Origin: Devosia sp.
GTDB lineage: Bacteria; Pseudomonadota; Alphaproteobacteria; Rhizobiales; Devosiaceae
Direction of reading: 5' to 3'
Length of the DNA stretch: 64,000 nt
Assembly (NCBI GenBank): GCA_028290665.1
Contig: JAQGJK010000026.1
Span: 216,861 to 280,860, forward strand
Shown: positions 19,602-29,661 of the stretch, one piece after another
Numbering within the stretch: position 1 is the stretch's first letter
Layout of the letters: each line of letters begins with the position of its first letter
Notes under the pieces: generated by a model
What the model was told of the DNA's origin: nothing
What the model saw: the letters and a program-made list of their open reading frames with translations, nothing else
Databases searched by the model: none
Position numbers and translations under genes: made by a program

Positions 19602-20654
19602 TCATGCCGGCACGAAGCTTACGACTACGCCTTTCGACACCATCTTCGACAGTTCGACCGCGTCCCAATTGGTCAGGCGGATGCAGCCATGCGAGCCGAC
19701 CTTGTCGATCAGCGACGGCGACGGCGTGCCGTGGATGCCGAAAGTTGGCTCCGATAGATCGATCCAGACTGAACCCACCGGGCCGTTGGGACCGGGCGGG
19801 AGCGTCAGCACCTCGGTGTTGTCGCCCTGCTGGAAGTTGACCTCCGGATTATAGGTATAAGTCGGGTCTGGCGCGACCGCTTCGACGGTATGCTCGCCCG
19901 AGGGTGATGGGTTGTCTTCACTGCCGATGGTTGCGGGATAAGCAGCGATCAGCATGCCGTCGGCGCCATAGGCAAACACCTGCCGCTTGTCCTTGTCGGC
20001 CTCGATGCGTACCACCTGCCCCGTCCGGTCCGGCCCAACTCCAGCGGCATAAATCGTTTCGCCGACACTGAAAGTTGCTTGCGGATTGAGGGCGATGAGA
20101 AACTTCTCGTCCATATGAAATCGTTCAGCTAATTCTTCCGTAACGCTGGTGAAACCAAGGTAATCCCGCAGCGCCAGTTCGGCATAATCGGTCGGTAGCG
20201 GCGCGACGATCGCAGCAACGTCGGCGTCAGTCACGACGTAACTGCCGATGACCGCCTCGGCGGTGTCGAGGCGTGCCAACATTTCGGCATCAGCCACGCC
20301 ATCTACCGGCAAACCCTGCATTGCTTCGAAGGCCGATACCGCCTTGCGGACATTGTCGCCATCATAGCCATCGATGACGCCGGGGGAGGCTCCCGCCCGA
20401 TCGAGCAGGATTTGCAGGCGCACTATGGCGGGGCTCGGCGCCTTAGGTTTGCCAGCCTCTAAGCGCGCCCATACCAACGCACCGTTGACCGGTGCCACCG
20501 GCTGCTTTTCCGGGGCAATGTCGGAAAGCGCCGCCGAGTTGATCGCATCGACGGTGATCAAAGCGTCGATCGCGACAGCATCCTGCGCCAAAGCCGTTGC
20601 CGACGAGATGAGGGTAAAGGCGGCGGTCACCATCGAGACGCGCATCAGTTTCAT
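19602..20654 (-). CDS. L,D-transpeptidase (YkuD) with N-terminal peptidoglycan-binding-like domain
   Basis: FGIHGTPSPSLIDKVGSHGCIRLTNWDAVELSKMV (HGTxxxx...SHGCIRL). Confidence 0.95.
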   Translation of the reverse strand: MKLMRVSMVTAAFTLISSATALAQDAVAIDALITVDAINSAALSDIAPEKQPVAPVNGALVWARLEAGKPKAPSPAIVRLQILLDRAGASPGVIDGYDGDNVRKAVSAFEAMQGLPVDGVADAEMLARLDTAEAVIGSYVVTDADVAAIVAPLPTDYAELALRDYLGFTSVTEELAERFHMDEKFLIALNPQATFSVGETIYAAGVGPDRTGQVVRIEADKDKRQVFAYGADGMLIAAYPATIGSEDNPSPSGEHTVEAVAPDPTYTYNPEVNFQQGDNTEVLTLPPGPNGPVGSVWIDLSEPTFGIHGTPSPSLIDKVGSHGCIRLTNWDAVELSKMVSKGVVVSFVPA

Positions 20655-20901
20655 CGTTTTGTCCCCTGCGCCCAAAGCGCGTTTGCCAGCAACATTCGGT
20701 GCGACATGGTTACGAAACGACTAAACTCTGCCCGGCTATCCACTGCAGGCCAGACACATCATCGCGAGCCGGCCAGCCGTGCCAGCTTTTTTCATCTGAT
20801 AGGGAGTTGTCGAGGGAATGCAGTCGGTCGCCAGGACCTGCTATCGGGCAGGCGACCAAGGTGTGCATGGTCACGTGTGGCGGAGTCAGATCCGCGTAAG
20901 C

Positions 20902-20930
20902 AAAAAAGGCTGGCGCATGGGCCAGCCTTT
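20902..20930 (-). terminator. Rho-independent terminator downstream of bioY
   Basis: minus strand aaaggctggc-ccatgc-gccagcctttttt. Confidence 0.8.
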
Positions 20931-20952
20931 CAGCATTCAACGGATCGATGCT

Positions 20953-21579
20953 TTACCTGCGGAGCAGCACCGCGCTCGCGCCGGAGACGGTGATCGCGGC
21001 AAGCGCCATCTTGAGGGCATCCCAGATCAGGAACGGCTGCACCGCCTGGGCAAAGGCGCTGCCAAGGACATCGGTCTGATCGATCCAGGTCGCCCCGCCC
21101 GAGAATGCAACAAGCCACGCATAGCCGAAGACCAGGCAGATGGCGTCCGCTGCCAGCATGATCGCCAACATCGGCAGGATTTTCTTGCCGAGGCTGGCTT
21201 CACTGGCGCGGCCGATGAGATAGGCCATCGGCACGAAGCCGATGATGAAACCAAAAGTCGGGCTGAGGATGTAAGCCGGGCCACCGCCATTGGCGAACAC
21301 CGGCAGGCCGGAGAGGCCCTCGACGATGTACAGCACGACGCTCGCGACGCCGATGCGCCAGCCGGCAGCACCGGCGATCAGCGCCACCGCAAGGGTCGCC
21401 AGCGTCACGGGCACCGGCCACACCGGTACCTGGATTTTTGCGGCCAACGCGAGCAGCATCGATCCGGCGATTGCCGCGACGATGCCAGCCACCAGACGCG
21501 ACGTCGAGGTGCGGGTTTGCAGCATTTCGTAAAGCGTGTTCGGCGTGGTCAAACCGGCGGCCATTTCGTACCCTTCCAT
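20953..21579 (-). CDS. bioY: Biotin transporter S component BioY
   Basis: KIQVPVWPVPVTLATLAVALIAGAAGWRIGVASVVLYIVEGLSGLPVFANGGGPAYILSPTFGFIIGFVPMAYLIG. Confidence 0.95.
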   Translation of the reverse strand: MEGYEMAAGLTTPNTLYEMLQTRTSTSRLVAGIVAAIAGSMLLALAAKIQVPVWPVPVTLATLAVALIAGAAGWRIGVASVVLYIVEGLSGLPVFANGGGPAYILSPTFGFIIGFVPMAYLIGRASEASLGKKILPMLAIMLAADAICLVFGYAWLVAFSGGATWIDQTDVLGSAFAQAVQPFLIWDALKMALAAITVSGASAVLLRR

Positions 21580-21625
21580 CGCAAGCGCGTAGTCCCGTTT
21601 CTAATCGCAAGGCAATCAATCCGCA

Positions 21626-22543
21626 ATGGCGTCGCCAGCCCCGTCCCTCCCGGCTGCACCAGATTTTCTTCCGCAGATCGGCGTGCCAGTCCGCGTCGCC
21701 CCAGGCATCGTTCGGGTAACCGCGCCCAATGCCGGACCCTACACCTTCACCGGGACCAACAGCTTCATCCTCGGCGACGCATCGCTCGTCGTCTTGGACC
21801 CCGGACCCGCCGACGATAAGCATCTGGAGGCCTTGCTGACCGCAATCGGCCGGCGACCGGTCGAAGCCATCATCCTGACCCATACGCACAAGGATCACTC
21901 GACGCTGGCACCCGCTCTCAAGATGGCAACAGGCGCTCCATTGTGGTTTGGCGGCAAGCACCGTTTGTCGCGACCAGCACTCCCGCACGAGCGCATCGCG
22001 CTGGCAGGGGCGTGCGACTGGACGCTCGAGCCCGATCGCATCCTGCACGATGGGGAACGCCTTGCCGTCGCGGGTCTGGCGTTGACTGTCATCGCGACGC
22101 CCGGGCACTGCGCCAATCACCTCGCCTTCGCCGTCGATGGCACCGACATGCTGTTCAGCGGCGACCACGTCATGGGCTGGAGTTCGACGCTGGTGTCGGT
22201 GCCGGATGGCGACATGGGGAGCTATCTTGCCTCGCTCGACCGGGTCATCGAGTTGCCGCACACACATTATCTGCCGGCGCATGGCGGTCCGATCACCGAT
22301 GGCAAAGCCTATGCCATTGCGCTCAGGGCGCATCGGGAGACCCGAAACCAACAAATCGTTGCTGGTGTCATCGCTGGCGATCGCAGTGTCGGCGCCCTCC
22401 GACGGCGGATTTATCCCGATCTTAAACCAGCACTGGTCATTGCGGCTCGGATGACGCTCGCGGCCCACATCGAGTACCTCGCGAGCCGTGGCGAGGTGGC
22501 GACGCGGCGCGGGCCGTTCGGCCTCCGCGTCACTCCGGTCTAG
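21626..22543 (+). CDS. MBL-fold metallo-hydrolase (LACTB2-like)
   Basis: THTHKDHS, TPGHCANHLAF, FSGDHVMGW, LPAHGGPI. Confidence 0.93.
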   Translation: MASPAPSLPAAPDFLPQIGVPVRVAPGIVRVTAPNAGPYTFTGTNSFILGDASLVVLDPGPADDKHLEALLTAIGRRPVEAIILTHTHKDHSTLAPALKMATGAPLWFGGKHRLSRPALPHERIALAGACDWTLEPDRILHDGERLAVAGLALTVIATPGHCANHLAFAVDGTDMLFSGDHVMGWSSTLVSVPDGDMGSYLASLDRVIELPHTHYLPAHGGPITDGKAYAIALRAHRETRNQQIVAGVIAGDRSVGALRRRIYPDLKPALVIAARMTLAAHIEYLASRGEVATRRGPFGLRVTPV

Positions 22544-23361
22544 CCCCCAGCGTCGCCCTCGACGGGTTCGGGCACCTCCTCAGCACCGCTGCCGTCGAGC
22601 GGGGCGATGGCGGCCGGGTTGTCGCGCATCAGCAAGGTCACGGCGTTATCGAGCGCCAGCAGGAAGGTCTCGATCCGGCCGCCATTGGCGCCAAAATCGT
22701 GAAAGCCCGAAATCGAGGCAGAGCGCATGTCGACTACGGTACCAGCGGTGTCGCCGCGCACGCGCAGCACAGCTTCGTCACGCCAGCCGAACGGCGTGGT
22801 TTCGAGCGCATTGATGGTGCCGATGCCGAGTACGCCAACCGGCGGCTGTCGATCGATCACTTCCCAGCCTCGGCTGGCGACGAGGTTGTCGATGATGGCA
22901 AAGGTTTGTGCGGCGGTCAGCGGATAGCGCCGCTGGCGGGCATTGGGGAAAGTCGTGGCGACTTCCGACAGTTCGGTCGGCGTCAGTGGACTGGCGGTTG
23001 CAACGACCAGCGTCGGGGGGTCGGCGAGATCGGTGGCGAAGTCGAGTACTCGCGGGTCGCGCCACGCAAGGTACCCCAGCCACAGGAACGGCACGAGACA
23101 GCCGAGCGCAATCACCAGCCCCCACAGCGCCCGGCTCCACCCCTGATCGCCCGAATTCCACAGGCGGACTAGCGCACTGAGGCTGACCGCCAGCGCCAGC
23201 AGCGTCACCGCCAAGGCAATAGTGCCAATGAATTCGAACGCCGTGCTGTCGACGAGCCGGAGATGATGCAGCAGCACCGGAAACACCAGCAACGGCAGCG
23301 CGAAACTCGACAGCCGCCGGGCCCAGATTGCCCATTTCGAGGTGCGGACGAGGATGCGCAT
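22540..23361 (-). CDS. DUF1499 domain-containing membrane protein
   Basis: YPLTAAQTFAIIDNLVASRGWEVIDRQP...IGTINALETTPFGWRDEAVLRVRGDTAGTVVDMRSASISGFHDFGANGGRIETFLLALD. Confidence 0.85.
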   Translation of the reverse strand: MRILVRTSKWAIWARRLSSFALPLLVFPVLLHHLRLVDSTAFEFIGTIALAVTLLALAVSLSALVRLWNSGDQGWSRALWGLVIALGCLVPFLWLGYLAWRDPRVLDFATDLADPPTLVVATASPLTPTELSEVATTFPNARQRRYPLTAAQTFAIIDNLVASRGWEVIDRQPPVGVLGIGTINALETTPFGWRDEAVLRVRGDTAGTVVDMRSASISGFHDFGANGGRIETFLLALDNAVTLLMRDNPAAIAPLDGSGAEEVPEPVEGDAGG

Positions 23362-24509
23362 CAGGTGCCGGTGGTCGCGTCGCGCAGCGGTACGCTGTCG
23401 CACATGGCGGTGATCGCCCGCCACTCCGCGGCGCTAAATGGACCGGGGCCGGGCGTATCGGTGCGCGGTTGGGCTTCCAGCGCCAGCCGACGTTCCTCCG
23501 TCAGCGGATGCGTACTGAGCAGCGCCAGCGCTTTGGTCATGTCGTCATCAGCAGCGATCCGGTCGAGCAAATCCCCTAGCGCGTGCGGACTGAACCCAAG
23601 GCGCAGCGCGGCTGCGGCAGAAAACTCGTCGGCCTGCCGCTCATGCTGGCGTGAAAAGCGCGTGTCGATCAATGCCGAACCAAGACCCGCGGCCACCGAC
23701 AAGCCGGTCATGTCGCCGAGAATGAACCCGACCAGTGCACCGGTGCCGGCGGTGGCGATGATCTGCTCAAAGCCGTGGCGATACACCACGTGACCGATTT
23801 CGTGGGCGACGACGCCGGCGAATTCATCGGGGCTTTTGACGGTGTCCATGAGCGCCGAGAAAATGTAGGTGCGTCCCCCCGGCAGCGCGAAGGCATTGGC
23901 GATCTCGGATTTCACCACGGTGATCGACAGGTTGAACGGCGAATTGGTGTCGGCCAGCACCTCCTGCCCGAACCGGGCCAGCGCCCGGTTGGCGACGCTC
24001 TGCGGGTTGGGGTCGCAGACGACGAACGTCCCCTGCTCTCTGAACTGGTCCTCCATCTGCATCGCGACGGTTTCGCCGAGATTTTCCTCCCATTGCGGCG
24101 GCACCAGCCAGACGACGCGCTCGGCAAGGATCGGCACGCCGACGAGGTAAGTCAGGATTACGGCGACCAGCGCCAGCGAACTCGACGCCGCGATCACCAG
24201 CTGCCGCCGCGAATCGGCACGGGAATGCTCGCCGAGCGCCGGCAGCATCGCCGTCGCGCGCTCGATCTCTGCCGCGTCGGTAACGAGCAGCCGCGCGCCA
24301 GGGAGTTCGGCACTCATGCCGATGCGCATCTCGCCCTTGCGACCCGGCACCGGATACACCCCGCCCGCCGGCCATTGCTCGACCAGTTCGCGGCTAATCA
24401 AGCCGTAGACGGCGAGCATCGGGCCCGCAGCGGCGGGTTCCACCTGACAGATGACGTCGAGCGGCGAGGCCAAATGTCCGTCGTAGTAGCGGCCGGTCAA
24501 TTGCATCAA
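23361..24509 (-). CDS. M48 family metallopeptidase
   Basis: NAFALPGGRTYIFSALMDTVKSPDEFAGVVAHEIGHVVYRHGFEQ (HExxH). Confidence 0.95.
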   Translation of the reverse strand: MMQLTGRYYDGHLASPLDVICQVEPAAAGPMLAVYGLISRELVEQWPAGGVYPVPGRKGEMRIGMSAELPGARLLVTDAAEIERATAMLPALGEHSRADSRRQLVIAASSSLALVAVILTYLVGVPILAERVVWLVPPQWEENLGETVAMQMEDQFREQGTFVVCDPNPQSVANRALARFGQEVLADTNSPFNLSITVVKSEIANAFALPGGRTYIFSALMDTVKSPDEFAGVVAHEIGHVVYRHGFEQIIATAGTGALVGFILGDMTGLSVAAGLGSALIDTRFSRQHERQADEFSAAAALRLGFSPHALGDLLDRIAADDDMTKALALLSTHPLTEERRLALEAQPRTDTPGPGPFSAAEWRAITAMCDSVPLRDATTGT

Positions 24510-25726
24510 TACGCCCCAACATTGAGCGCATCGGCGAGACCTTCGCCCGCCAGCGAATGATCTTCGGCGCGGGCCTGCACGGTCTTGAGGCTATCGGGAT
24601 TGGTCAGCACGGTGCCCCGCGCGATCAGGCGCCAGAAACCAAATCCGAGGATGATCTCCCACAGCAGGGTGAAGGTGCCGAACACCAGCAGGTAGCCGAT
24701 AACGAGCAATGTGGCGCTGATCAGGCCGCCGCTGAAAATGGTGGCGAAATTGGGCAGCGAGCCATCTGACCCCGGGGCCTCGCCGCCGACCGCATACAGG
24801 ATCACCACGCCGATGACGATCAGCAGACCCAGCGCCAGCGACGTCACGATCCCGAACACGGCGCTCTGCAGCATGAACGACCGCGCCGTGACGTTGACGG
24901 TCACCTCGCAGGCGCCAATACGCAACGTCGACAGCATCCGCGTGGTTTCGCGGGCGCGGAATATCGAACTGGTGACCCAGAAGATCAGCAGCGTTACCGC
25001 CCCGAGCAGCACCGAAGTCGCGTCGGGCATGAACCAGCCATCGGTGTTGGTGTAGCCCTGTGCCCCGATGACATAGCCGAGTGTGATCAGTGCCGAAATC
25101 AAGGTCAGGAAATAGGCGAGATAGTACGGGCCTGCGAGTTTTCGCCAATTGCCGGTCATGCTAAACTGCCGATTACCGAACCAGGTGTGGTTGTAGCGGT
25201 AACGCCAGAGGCCGGCGGCCATGCCGGGATAGACCAGCCCGAGCGTCAGCACCATCAACACGGACCAGAGGAACCGCCACAGCGCATAGCCCCAGGCATT
25301 GCCGTCCTGGTCGAAGCGGATGCCGCGCCACAGCGTCCGCGACAGCCGAAAATCCCGGCCGCGATACAGTGCATAGCCGGACAGGAACCACAGCCCGACG
25401 AACACCGCGAGAATGCCCAGCACGGCGACGGTCTGGTTCTGCGTCTGCAGATAAAAAAACAAGCCGTAGAGCGGCAGGAAAATCGCCACGGCCAGCATGA
25501 AGCCGATGAGCAGTTGCAGCGCGCTGCCGGTGTAATCCAGCGGATCGCCATCGATCTCGGTGTTCGACCAGAAGAAGCGGCGTTTCGCCGTGGTCAGCCA
25601 GAACCGGTAAACGCCGATGGTCGGGATCATCAGCACATAGCCACGGATGAGGATGCCGAACAGTTGCCGCCTTGTGCCGGTAAAGCGCACCGCGACCTGC
25701 CTCTCACCCAGTTGCCCCGTCGACAT
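24506..25726 (-). CDS. DUF898 (YjgN-like) membrane protein
   Basis: FTGTRRQLFGILIRGYVLMIPTIGVYRFWLTTAKRRFFWSNTEIDGDPLDYTGSALQLLIGF. Confidence 0.92.
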   Translation of the reverse strand: MSTGQLGERQVAVRFTGTRRQLFGILIRGYVLMIPTIGVYRFWLTTAKRRFFWSNTEIDGDPLDYTGSALQLLIGFMLAVAIFLPLYGLFFYLQTQNQTVAVLGILAVFVGLWFLSGYALYRGRDFRLSRTLWRGIRFDQDGNAWGYALWRFLWSVLMVLTLGLVYPGMAAGLWRYRYNHTWFGNRQFSMTGNWRKLAGPYYLAYFLTLISALITLGYVIGAQGYTNTDGWFMPDATSVLLGAVTLLIFWVTSSIFRARETTRMLSTLRIGACEVTVNVTARSFMLQSAVFGIVTSLALGLLIVIGVVILYAVGGEAPGSDGSLPNFATIFSGGLISATLLVIGYLLVFGTFTLLWEIILGFGFWRLIARGTVLTNPDSLKTVQARAEDHSLAGEGLADALNVGAY

Positions 25727-25792
25727 CGCTGCGCCCCGTCCAGTCGTCAATACACGATTCCATGCCGCGGACAGCGCCGCAAGCGCAGCGCG

Positions 25793-26497
25793 TCAGGGAT
25801 TGAGGCGCTGCCGCGTCCAAGGTGATTGTGCATCGGCCCGCAGGAACTGCATCCGGTTGTGCAATCGAAATTCCCCGTCCTGCCAGAACTCGAACTCGCT
25901 CGGCACCAGCCGAAACCCGGACCAGTGCACCGGGCGCGGAATTGGGCCCGAACCGAACTCGGCGTCGAGCCGATCCCAGCGCGCCTTCAACTCGTCGCGC
26001 GATGCCAGCGGCCGAGACTGTGCCGACGCGTGTGCGCCAATCTGCGAGCCCCGCGACCGGGTCGCGAAATAGGCGTCGGCTTCCGCCACGGTCACGACTT
26101 CGACCGGCCCGCGCATCCGGACCTGCCGTCGGACCGATTTCCAGTGCATCACCAGCGCCGCCTGCGGGTGAGCCTGCAACTCCTCGCCCTTGGCACTGTC
26201 GAAATTGGTGAAAAACGCGAAACCGCGTTGATCCCGAGCGTTGAGCAGCACCATCCGGACATTGGGCAGGCCCAAGGCATTGACGGTGGCGAGCGCCATC
26301 GCATGCGGATCGTTGAGTTCTTTTTCCTTCGCCACCGCGAACCATTCTTCGAATAGGGCGAACGGGTCGATTGCGCCAGTAAAGGCATCATCAAAAATCA
26401 GGTCGGACAATGCTGGCACCAAAGCCTCCAGGGATTGCCCGGCCGATGCTGGACATCGGCCAAGGCCATCGCCATATAGATCGGCGACAGGCGGCAT
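25793..26497 (-). CDS. pdxH: Pyridoxamine 5'-phosphate oxidase (start uncertain)
   Basis: HAMALATVNALGLPNVRMVLLNARDQRGFAFFTNFDSAKGEEL...WSGFRLVPSEFEFWQDGEFRLHNRMQF...WTRQRLNP. Confidence 0.95.
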   Translation of the reverse strand: MPPVADLYGDGLGRCPASAGQSLEALVPALSDLIFDDAFTGAIDPFALFEEWFAVAKEKELNDPHAMALATVNALGLPNVRMVLLNARDQRGFAFFTNFDSAKGEELQAHPQAALVMHWKSVRRQVRMRGPVEVVTVAEADAYFATRSRGSQIGAHASAQSRPLASRDELKARWDRLDAEFGSGPIPRPVHWSGFRLVPSEFEFWQDGEFRLHNRMQFLRADAQSPWTRQRLNP

Positions 26498-26531
26498 CGC
26501 AACCGCCGCCGATGATTTGGGTATCAAGAGT

Positions 26532-27470
26532 ATGCGTGATCCATACACCGTGCTCGGGGTGCCGCGGAATGCTGACGAAAAGGCGATAAAATCCGCCTAT
26601 CGGAAGCTCGCCAAGGCGTTTCACCCCGACCAGAACCAGGACGACCCGACGGCGCAGGCAAAGTTCGCCGAGGCCTCGGGTGCCTATGAACTGCTGACCG
26701 ACAAGGACAAGCGGGCGCAATTCGACCGTGGTGAAATCGACGCCAGCGGTCAGCCAAACTATGCCGGGTTCAACCCTGGTGCCGGCAGGGCGCGGCAGGG
26801 CGCAGGTCCCGGTGCGGCTTTCTCCGCCGAAGATGTGCTCAAGGAATTTATGAGCGGCCTTAGCGGCCAACAGCGCCGGCCTCGCGGTCCGCAGCCCGGC
26901 GGCGCGCAATGGGATCCGTTCATCGGCACTATGGGTGGCAGCGCCGCGCGCGCCTCGGCCAAGGGCGATGACATCGCCGTGGTCGCGACGGCTTCGCTCG
27001 AAGACGCGAACGCCGCGGCCTCGGTGCAGGTACGGATGCCGAGCGGTAAAGTGCTCGCAGTAAAACTGCCCGAAAAGGTCGAGGACGGCCAGCAGATCCG
27101 CCTCAAGGGCCAGGGCAACGCCTCCCCGATGGGCGGCGACCCGGGCGACGCGCTGGTCACCGTTCGCTTCGAGCGTCACAAGCTGTTCCGCCGCGACGGT
27201 CTCGACCTGCGCGTCGATGTCCCGATCACGCTCTACGAAGCCGTGCTCGGCGCCAAAGTCCGGGTCCCGACGCTCGATGGTTCAGTCGAACTCAACCTGC
27301 CGGCCGGCATCGACACGGTCAAATCGCTGCGGCTGAAAGGCAAGGGTCTCTATGGGCAGGGCGATCTTTTCGTCAACCTCAAGATCAAGCTGCCCGATAC
27401 CGGCGACGCCGATCTCGAGAGCCTGATGCGGTTCTGGCGCGATTCGAAGCCCTATAAAGTCCGCGATTAG
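26532..27470 (+). CDS. DnaJ C-terminal domain/CbpA-like J-domain protein
   Basis: MRDPYTVLGVPRNADEKAIKSAYRKLAKAFHPDQN J domain plus VDVPITLYEAVLGAKVRVPTLDG C-terminal domain. Confidence 0.95.
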   Translation: MRDPYTVLGVPRNADEKAIKSAYRKLAKAFHPDQNQDDPTAQAKFAEASGAYELLTDKDKRAQFDRGEIDASGQPNYAGFNPGAGRARQGAGPGAAFSAEDVLKEFMSGLSGQQRRPRGPQPGGAQWDPFIGTMGGSAARASAKGDDIAVVATASLEDANAAASVQVRMPSGKVLAVKLPEKVEDGQQIRLKGQGNASPMGGDPGDALVTVRFERHKLFRRDGLDLRVDVPITLYEAVLGAKVRVPTLDGSVELNLPAGIDTVKSLRLKGKGLYGQGDLFVNLKIKLPDTGDADLESLMRFWRDSKPYKVRD

Positions 27471-28387
27471 CGCGGTGCGGCGGCGCGACTGAGGCGGTCA
27501 TTGATCGCCTCACCAAGCCCGGTCATCGGCACCGGCGACACGGCGATAGCGTCCGTCTTGCCATCGAGGTCGTGCAACATCGCGAACAGATTGCGCGCCG
27601 CCTCCCGCAAATCCCCCGACGCCGAGAGGTTTCGGGCCGATCCGAGGACATCCCCAAAGCCGAGTAGCAATTCGCCCGGTCGCACCGCTTCGGCATTCAG
27701 TCGCAGCGTCGCGCGGGGTGCGTAATGGCTGGCAAGCATACCCGGTGCGCTAATGGCCGCATCGGCGGCCGGCAGTTCCACCGGCCGCCCGAGTACCGCT
27801 TCGATCTCTTCTCGCGCCAGCGCACCCGCCCGCAATTGCACGACGCGCGCGCCGTCGACGGCGAGAATTGTCGACTCGACGCCCGCCAGACACGGTCCGC
27901 CATCGAGCACCGGCACGCGTCCGGAAAAGCCGGTCCACACCTGCCCGGCGGTCGTCGGCGATAGCCGGCCCGAGGGGTTGGCGGACGGCGCAGCCAGCGG
28001 GCGGCCGACTGCGGTAATCAGGTCCCGGGCCATCGCATGCCCCGGAATCCGCACCCCGACAGTGTCGAGCCCGGCCGTAACAAGGTCCGAAATCCGGTTC
28101 CCTGCCCGGCCCGGCAGCACCAGGGTCAGCGGGCCCGGCCAGAATTGCCCGAGCAGTTCCGCCGTCCCGTCGAACACCGCCACCTGCCGTGCCATCGCCA
28201 GATCGGCGCAGTGCACGATCAACGGGTTGAAGCGCGGCCGGCCCTTGGTTTCATAGATCCGCAGCACCGCGTCGTCGTCGGTCGCGTCGGCTCCGAGGCC
28301 GTACACCGTCTCGGTCGGAAACGCGCAAACCTGGCCATCGCGCAGCAGCGCTGCCGCCTCCGCCAGTGAAATCGCCGGAAATGTCAT
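27467..28387 (-). CDS. L-threonylcarbamoyladenylate synthase (Sua5/YrdC)
   Basis: CAFPTETVYGLGADATDDDAVLRIYETKGRPRFNPLIVH; Sua5 C-terminal domain APGMLASHYAPRA. Confidence 0.95.
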   Translation of the reverse strand: MTFPAISLAEAAALLRDGQVCAFPTETVYGLGADATDDDAVLRIYETKGRPRFNPLIVHCADLAMARQVAVFDGTAELLGQFWPGPLTLVLPGRAGNRISDLVTAGLDTVGVRIPGHAMARDLITAVGRPLAAPSANPSGRLSPTTAGQVWTGFSGRVPVLDGGPCLAGVESTILAVDGARVVQLRAGALAREEIEAVLGRPVELPAADAAISAPGMLASHYAPRATLRLNAEAVRPGELLLGFGDVLGSARNLSASGDLREAARNLFAMLHDLDGKTDAIAVSPVPMTGLGEAINDRLSRAAAPR

Positions 28388-28426
28388 CACCGGTGTTTGA
28401 CAAACCCCCACCGGTCCCGTCAAGAA

Positions 28427-29380
28427 ATGTCGATGACGACTTTGCTGGTCAGCCAGCCGAATTTCGAATCGCACGCGACGCCCGGGGGCCACCCGGAGCG
28501 GCCGGATCGTATTCGGGCGGTGAACGAGGCGCTTTCGAAGCCGCGTTTTGCCGGGCTGTTGCGGCAGAGTGCACCATCGGCCGATTTGGCCTTAGCCGAA
28601 CTCGTCCATGCTCCCGGTTATCTCGAAGCCCTGCGCCGGGCCCGCCCCGCTGAGGGGATCGGGCGGATCGACGAGGATACGTTCATTTCATCGGGTTCGA
28701 TGGATGCGGCGGCGACGGCGCTCGGGGCGGGATTGCTGGCGCTGGACGCGGTCGTCCTCGGCGAGACCGACAATGCCTTCTGTGCCGTGCGCCCGCCCGG
28801 GCATCATGCCGAAATCGAGACCCCGATGGGGTTTTGCCTGATCAATGCGATCGCCGTCGTCGCCCGCGAGGCGCAGCGGCGGCACGGGGCCGAGCGGATT
28901 GCCATCGTCGATTTCGACGTGCATCACGGCAATGGGACGCAGGATATCTTCAAGGCCGATCCGACGGTATTCTACGCCTCGAGCCACCAGATGCCGCTCT
29001 ATCCCGGCACCGGCGCGCTTAGCGAAATCGGCGTCGGCAACATTTTTAACGCTCCGCTCGCTGCCAACAGCGGCACCGAGGCGATGCGGGAGGCCTACCT
29101 CGCCCGCATCCTCCCGGCACTTACGGCCTTCCGCCCTGATATCCTGCTGATCTCGGCCGGGTTCGACGCCGATTACCGCGACCCCCTCGCCCAACTCACC
29201 TGGCGACCCGACGATTTCGCCTGGGTCACGGCCAGGCTGATGGATGCCGCCGATGTACTCTGCAGTGGCCGCGTCGTTTCGATGCTGGAGGGCGGCTATG
29301 ACCGGCACGGGCTGGCCGACGGGGTGACAAGCCATGTCGGCGTGCTTATGGATGGCACCGCCGAGCGCCACGCCGGCTAG
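28427..29380 (+). CDS. Histone deacetylase family protein
   Basis: HPERPDRI...RPPGHHAE...GFCLINAIAVVAREAQ...IVDFDVHHGNGTQDIF...LISAGFDADYRDPL. Confidence 0.95.
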   Translation: MSMTTLLVSQPNFESHATPGGHPERPDRIRAVNEALSKPRFAGLLRQSAPSADLALAELVHAPGYLEALRRARPAEGIGRIDEDTFISSGSMDAAATALGAGLLALDAVVLGETDNAFCAVRPPGHHAEIETPMGFCLINAIAVVAREAQRRHGAERIAIVDFDVHHGNGTQDIFKADPTVFYASSHQMPLYPGTGALSEIGVGNIFNAPLAANSGTEAMREAYLARILPALTAFRPDILLISAGFDADYRDPLAQLTWRPDDFAWVTARLMDAADVLCSGRVVSMLEGGYDRHGLADGVTSHVGVLMDGTAERHAG

Positions 29381-29389
29381 GAGGTTCCG

Positions 29390-29647
29390 ATGGCCAAACC
29401 CGTGACCGCCGCCGCGACCGACGGCATCGCCGTCATGAGTTTTGAAACCGCGCTCGCCGAACTCGAGACTATCGTCGCCAAACTCGAAAGTGGCCAGGCG
29501 CCGCTGGCGGAGTCGATTGCTATCTACGAGCGCGGCGAGGCGCTTAAGTCGCATTGCGAGATGCTGCTGAAATCGGCAGAAGCGCGGATCGAAAAGATCA
29601 CGCTCAGGAATGGCGTTCCGACCGGCACCGAGCCGCTCGACGCCTAA
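29390..29647 (+). CDS. xseB: Exodeoxyribonuclease VII small subunit
   Basis: [54 protein letters not shown]. Confidence 0.95.
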   Translation: MAKPVTAAATDGIAVMSFETALAELETIVAKLESGQAPLAESIAIYERGEALKSHCEMLLKSAEARIEKITLRNGVPTGTEPLDA

Positions 29648-29661
29648 TTGGAATTTAACCC

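Noticed and set aside
20818-21819. 333-aa plus-strand ORF antisense to bioY
   Set aside because: Shadow of bioY, which has a clear family signature and terminator.
21200-22468. 422-aa minus-strand ORF opposite the MBL hydrolase
   Set aside because: Antisense to a clear metallo-beta-lactamase-fold gene; it also runs across bioY in the wrong frame.
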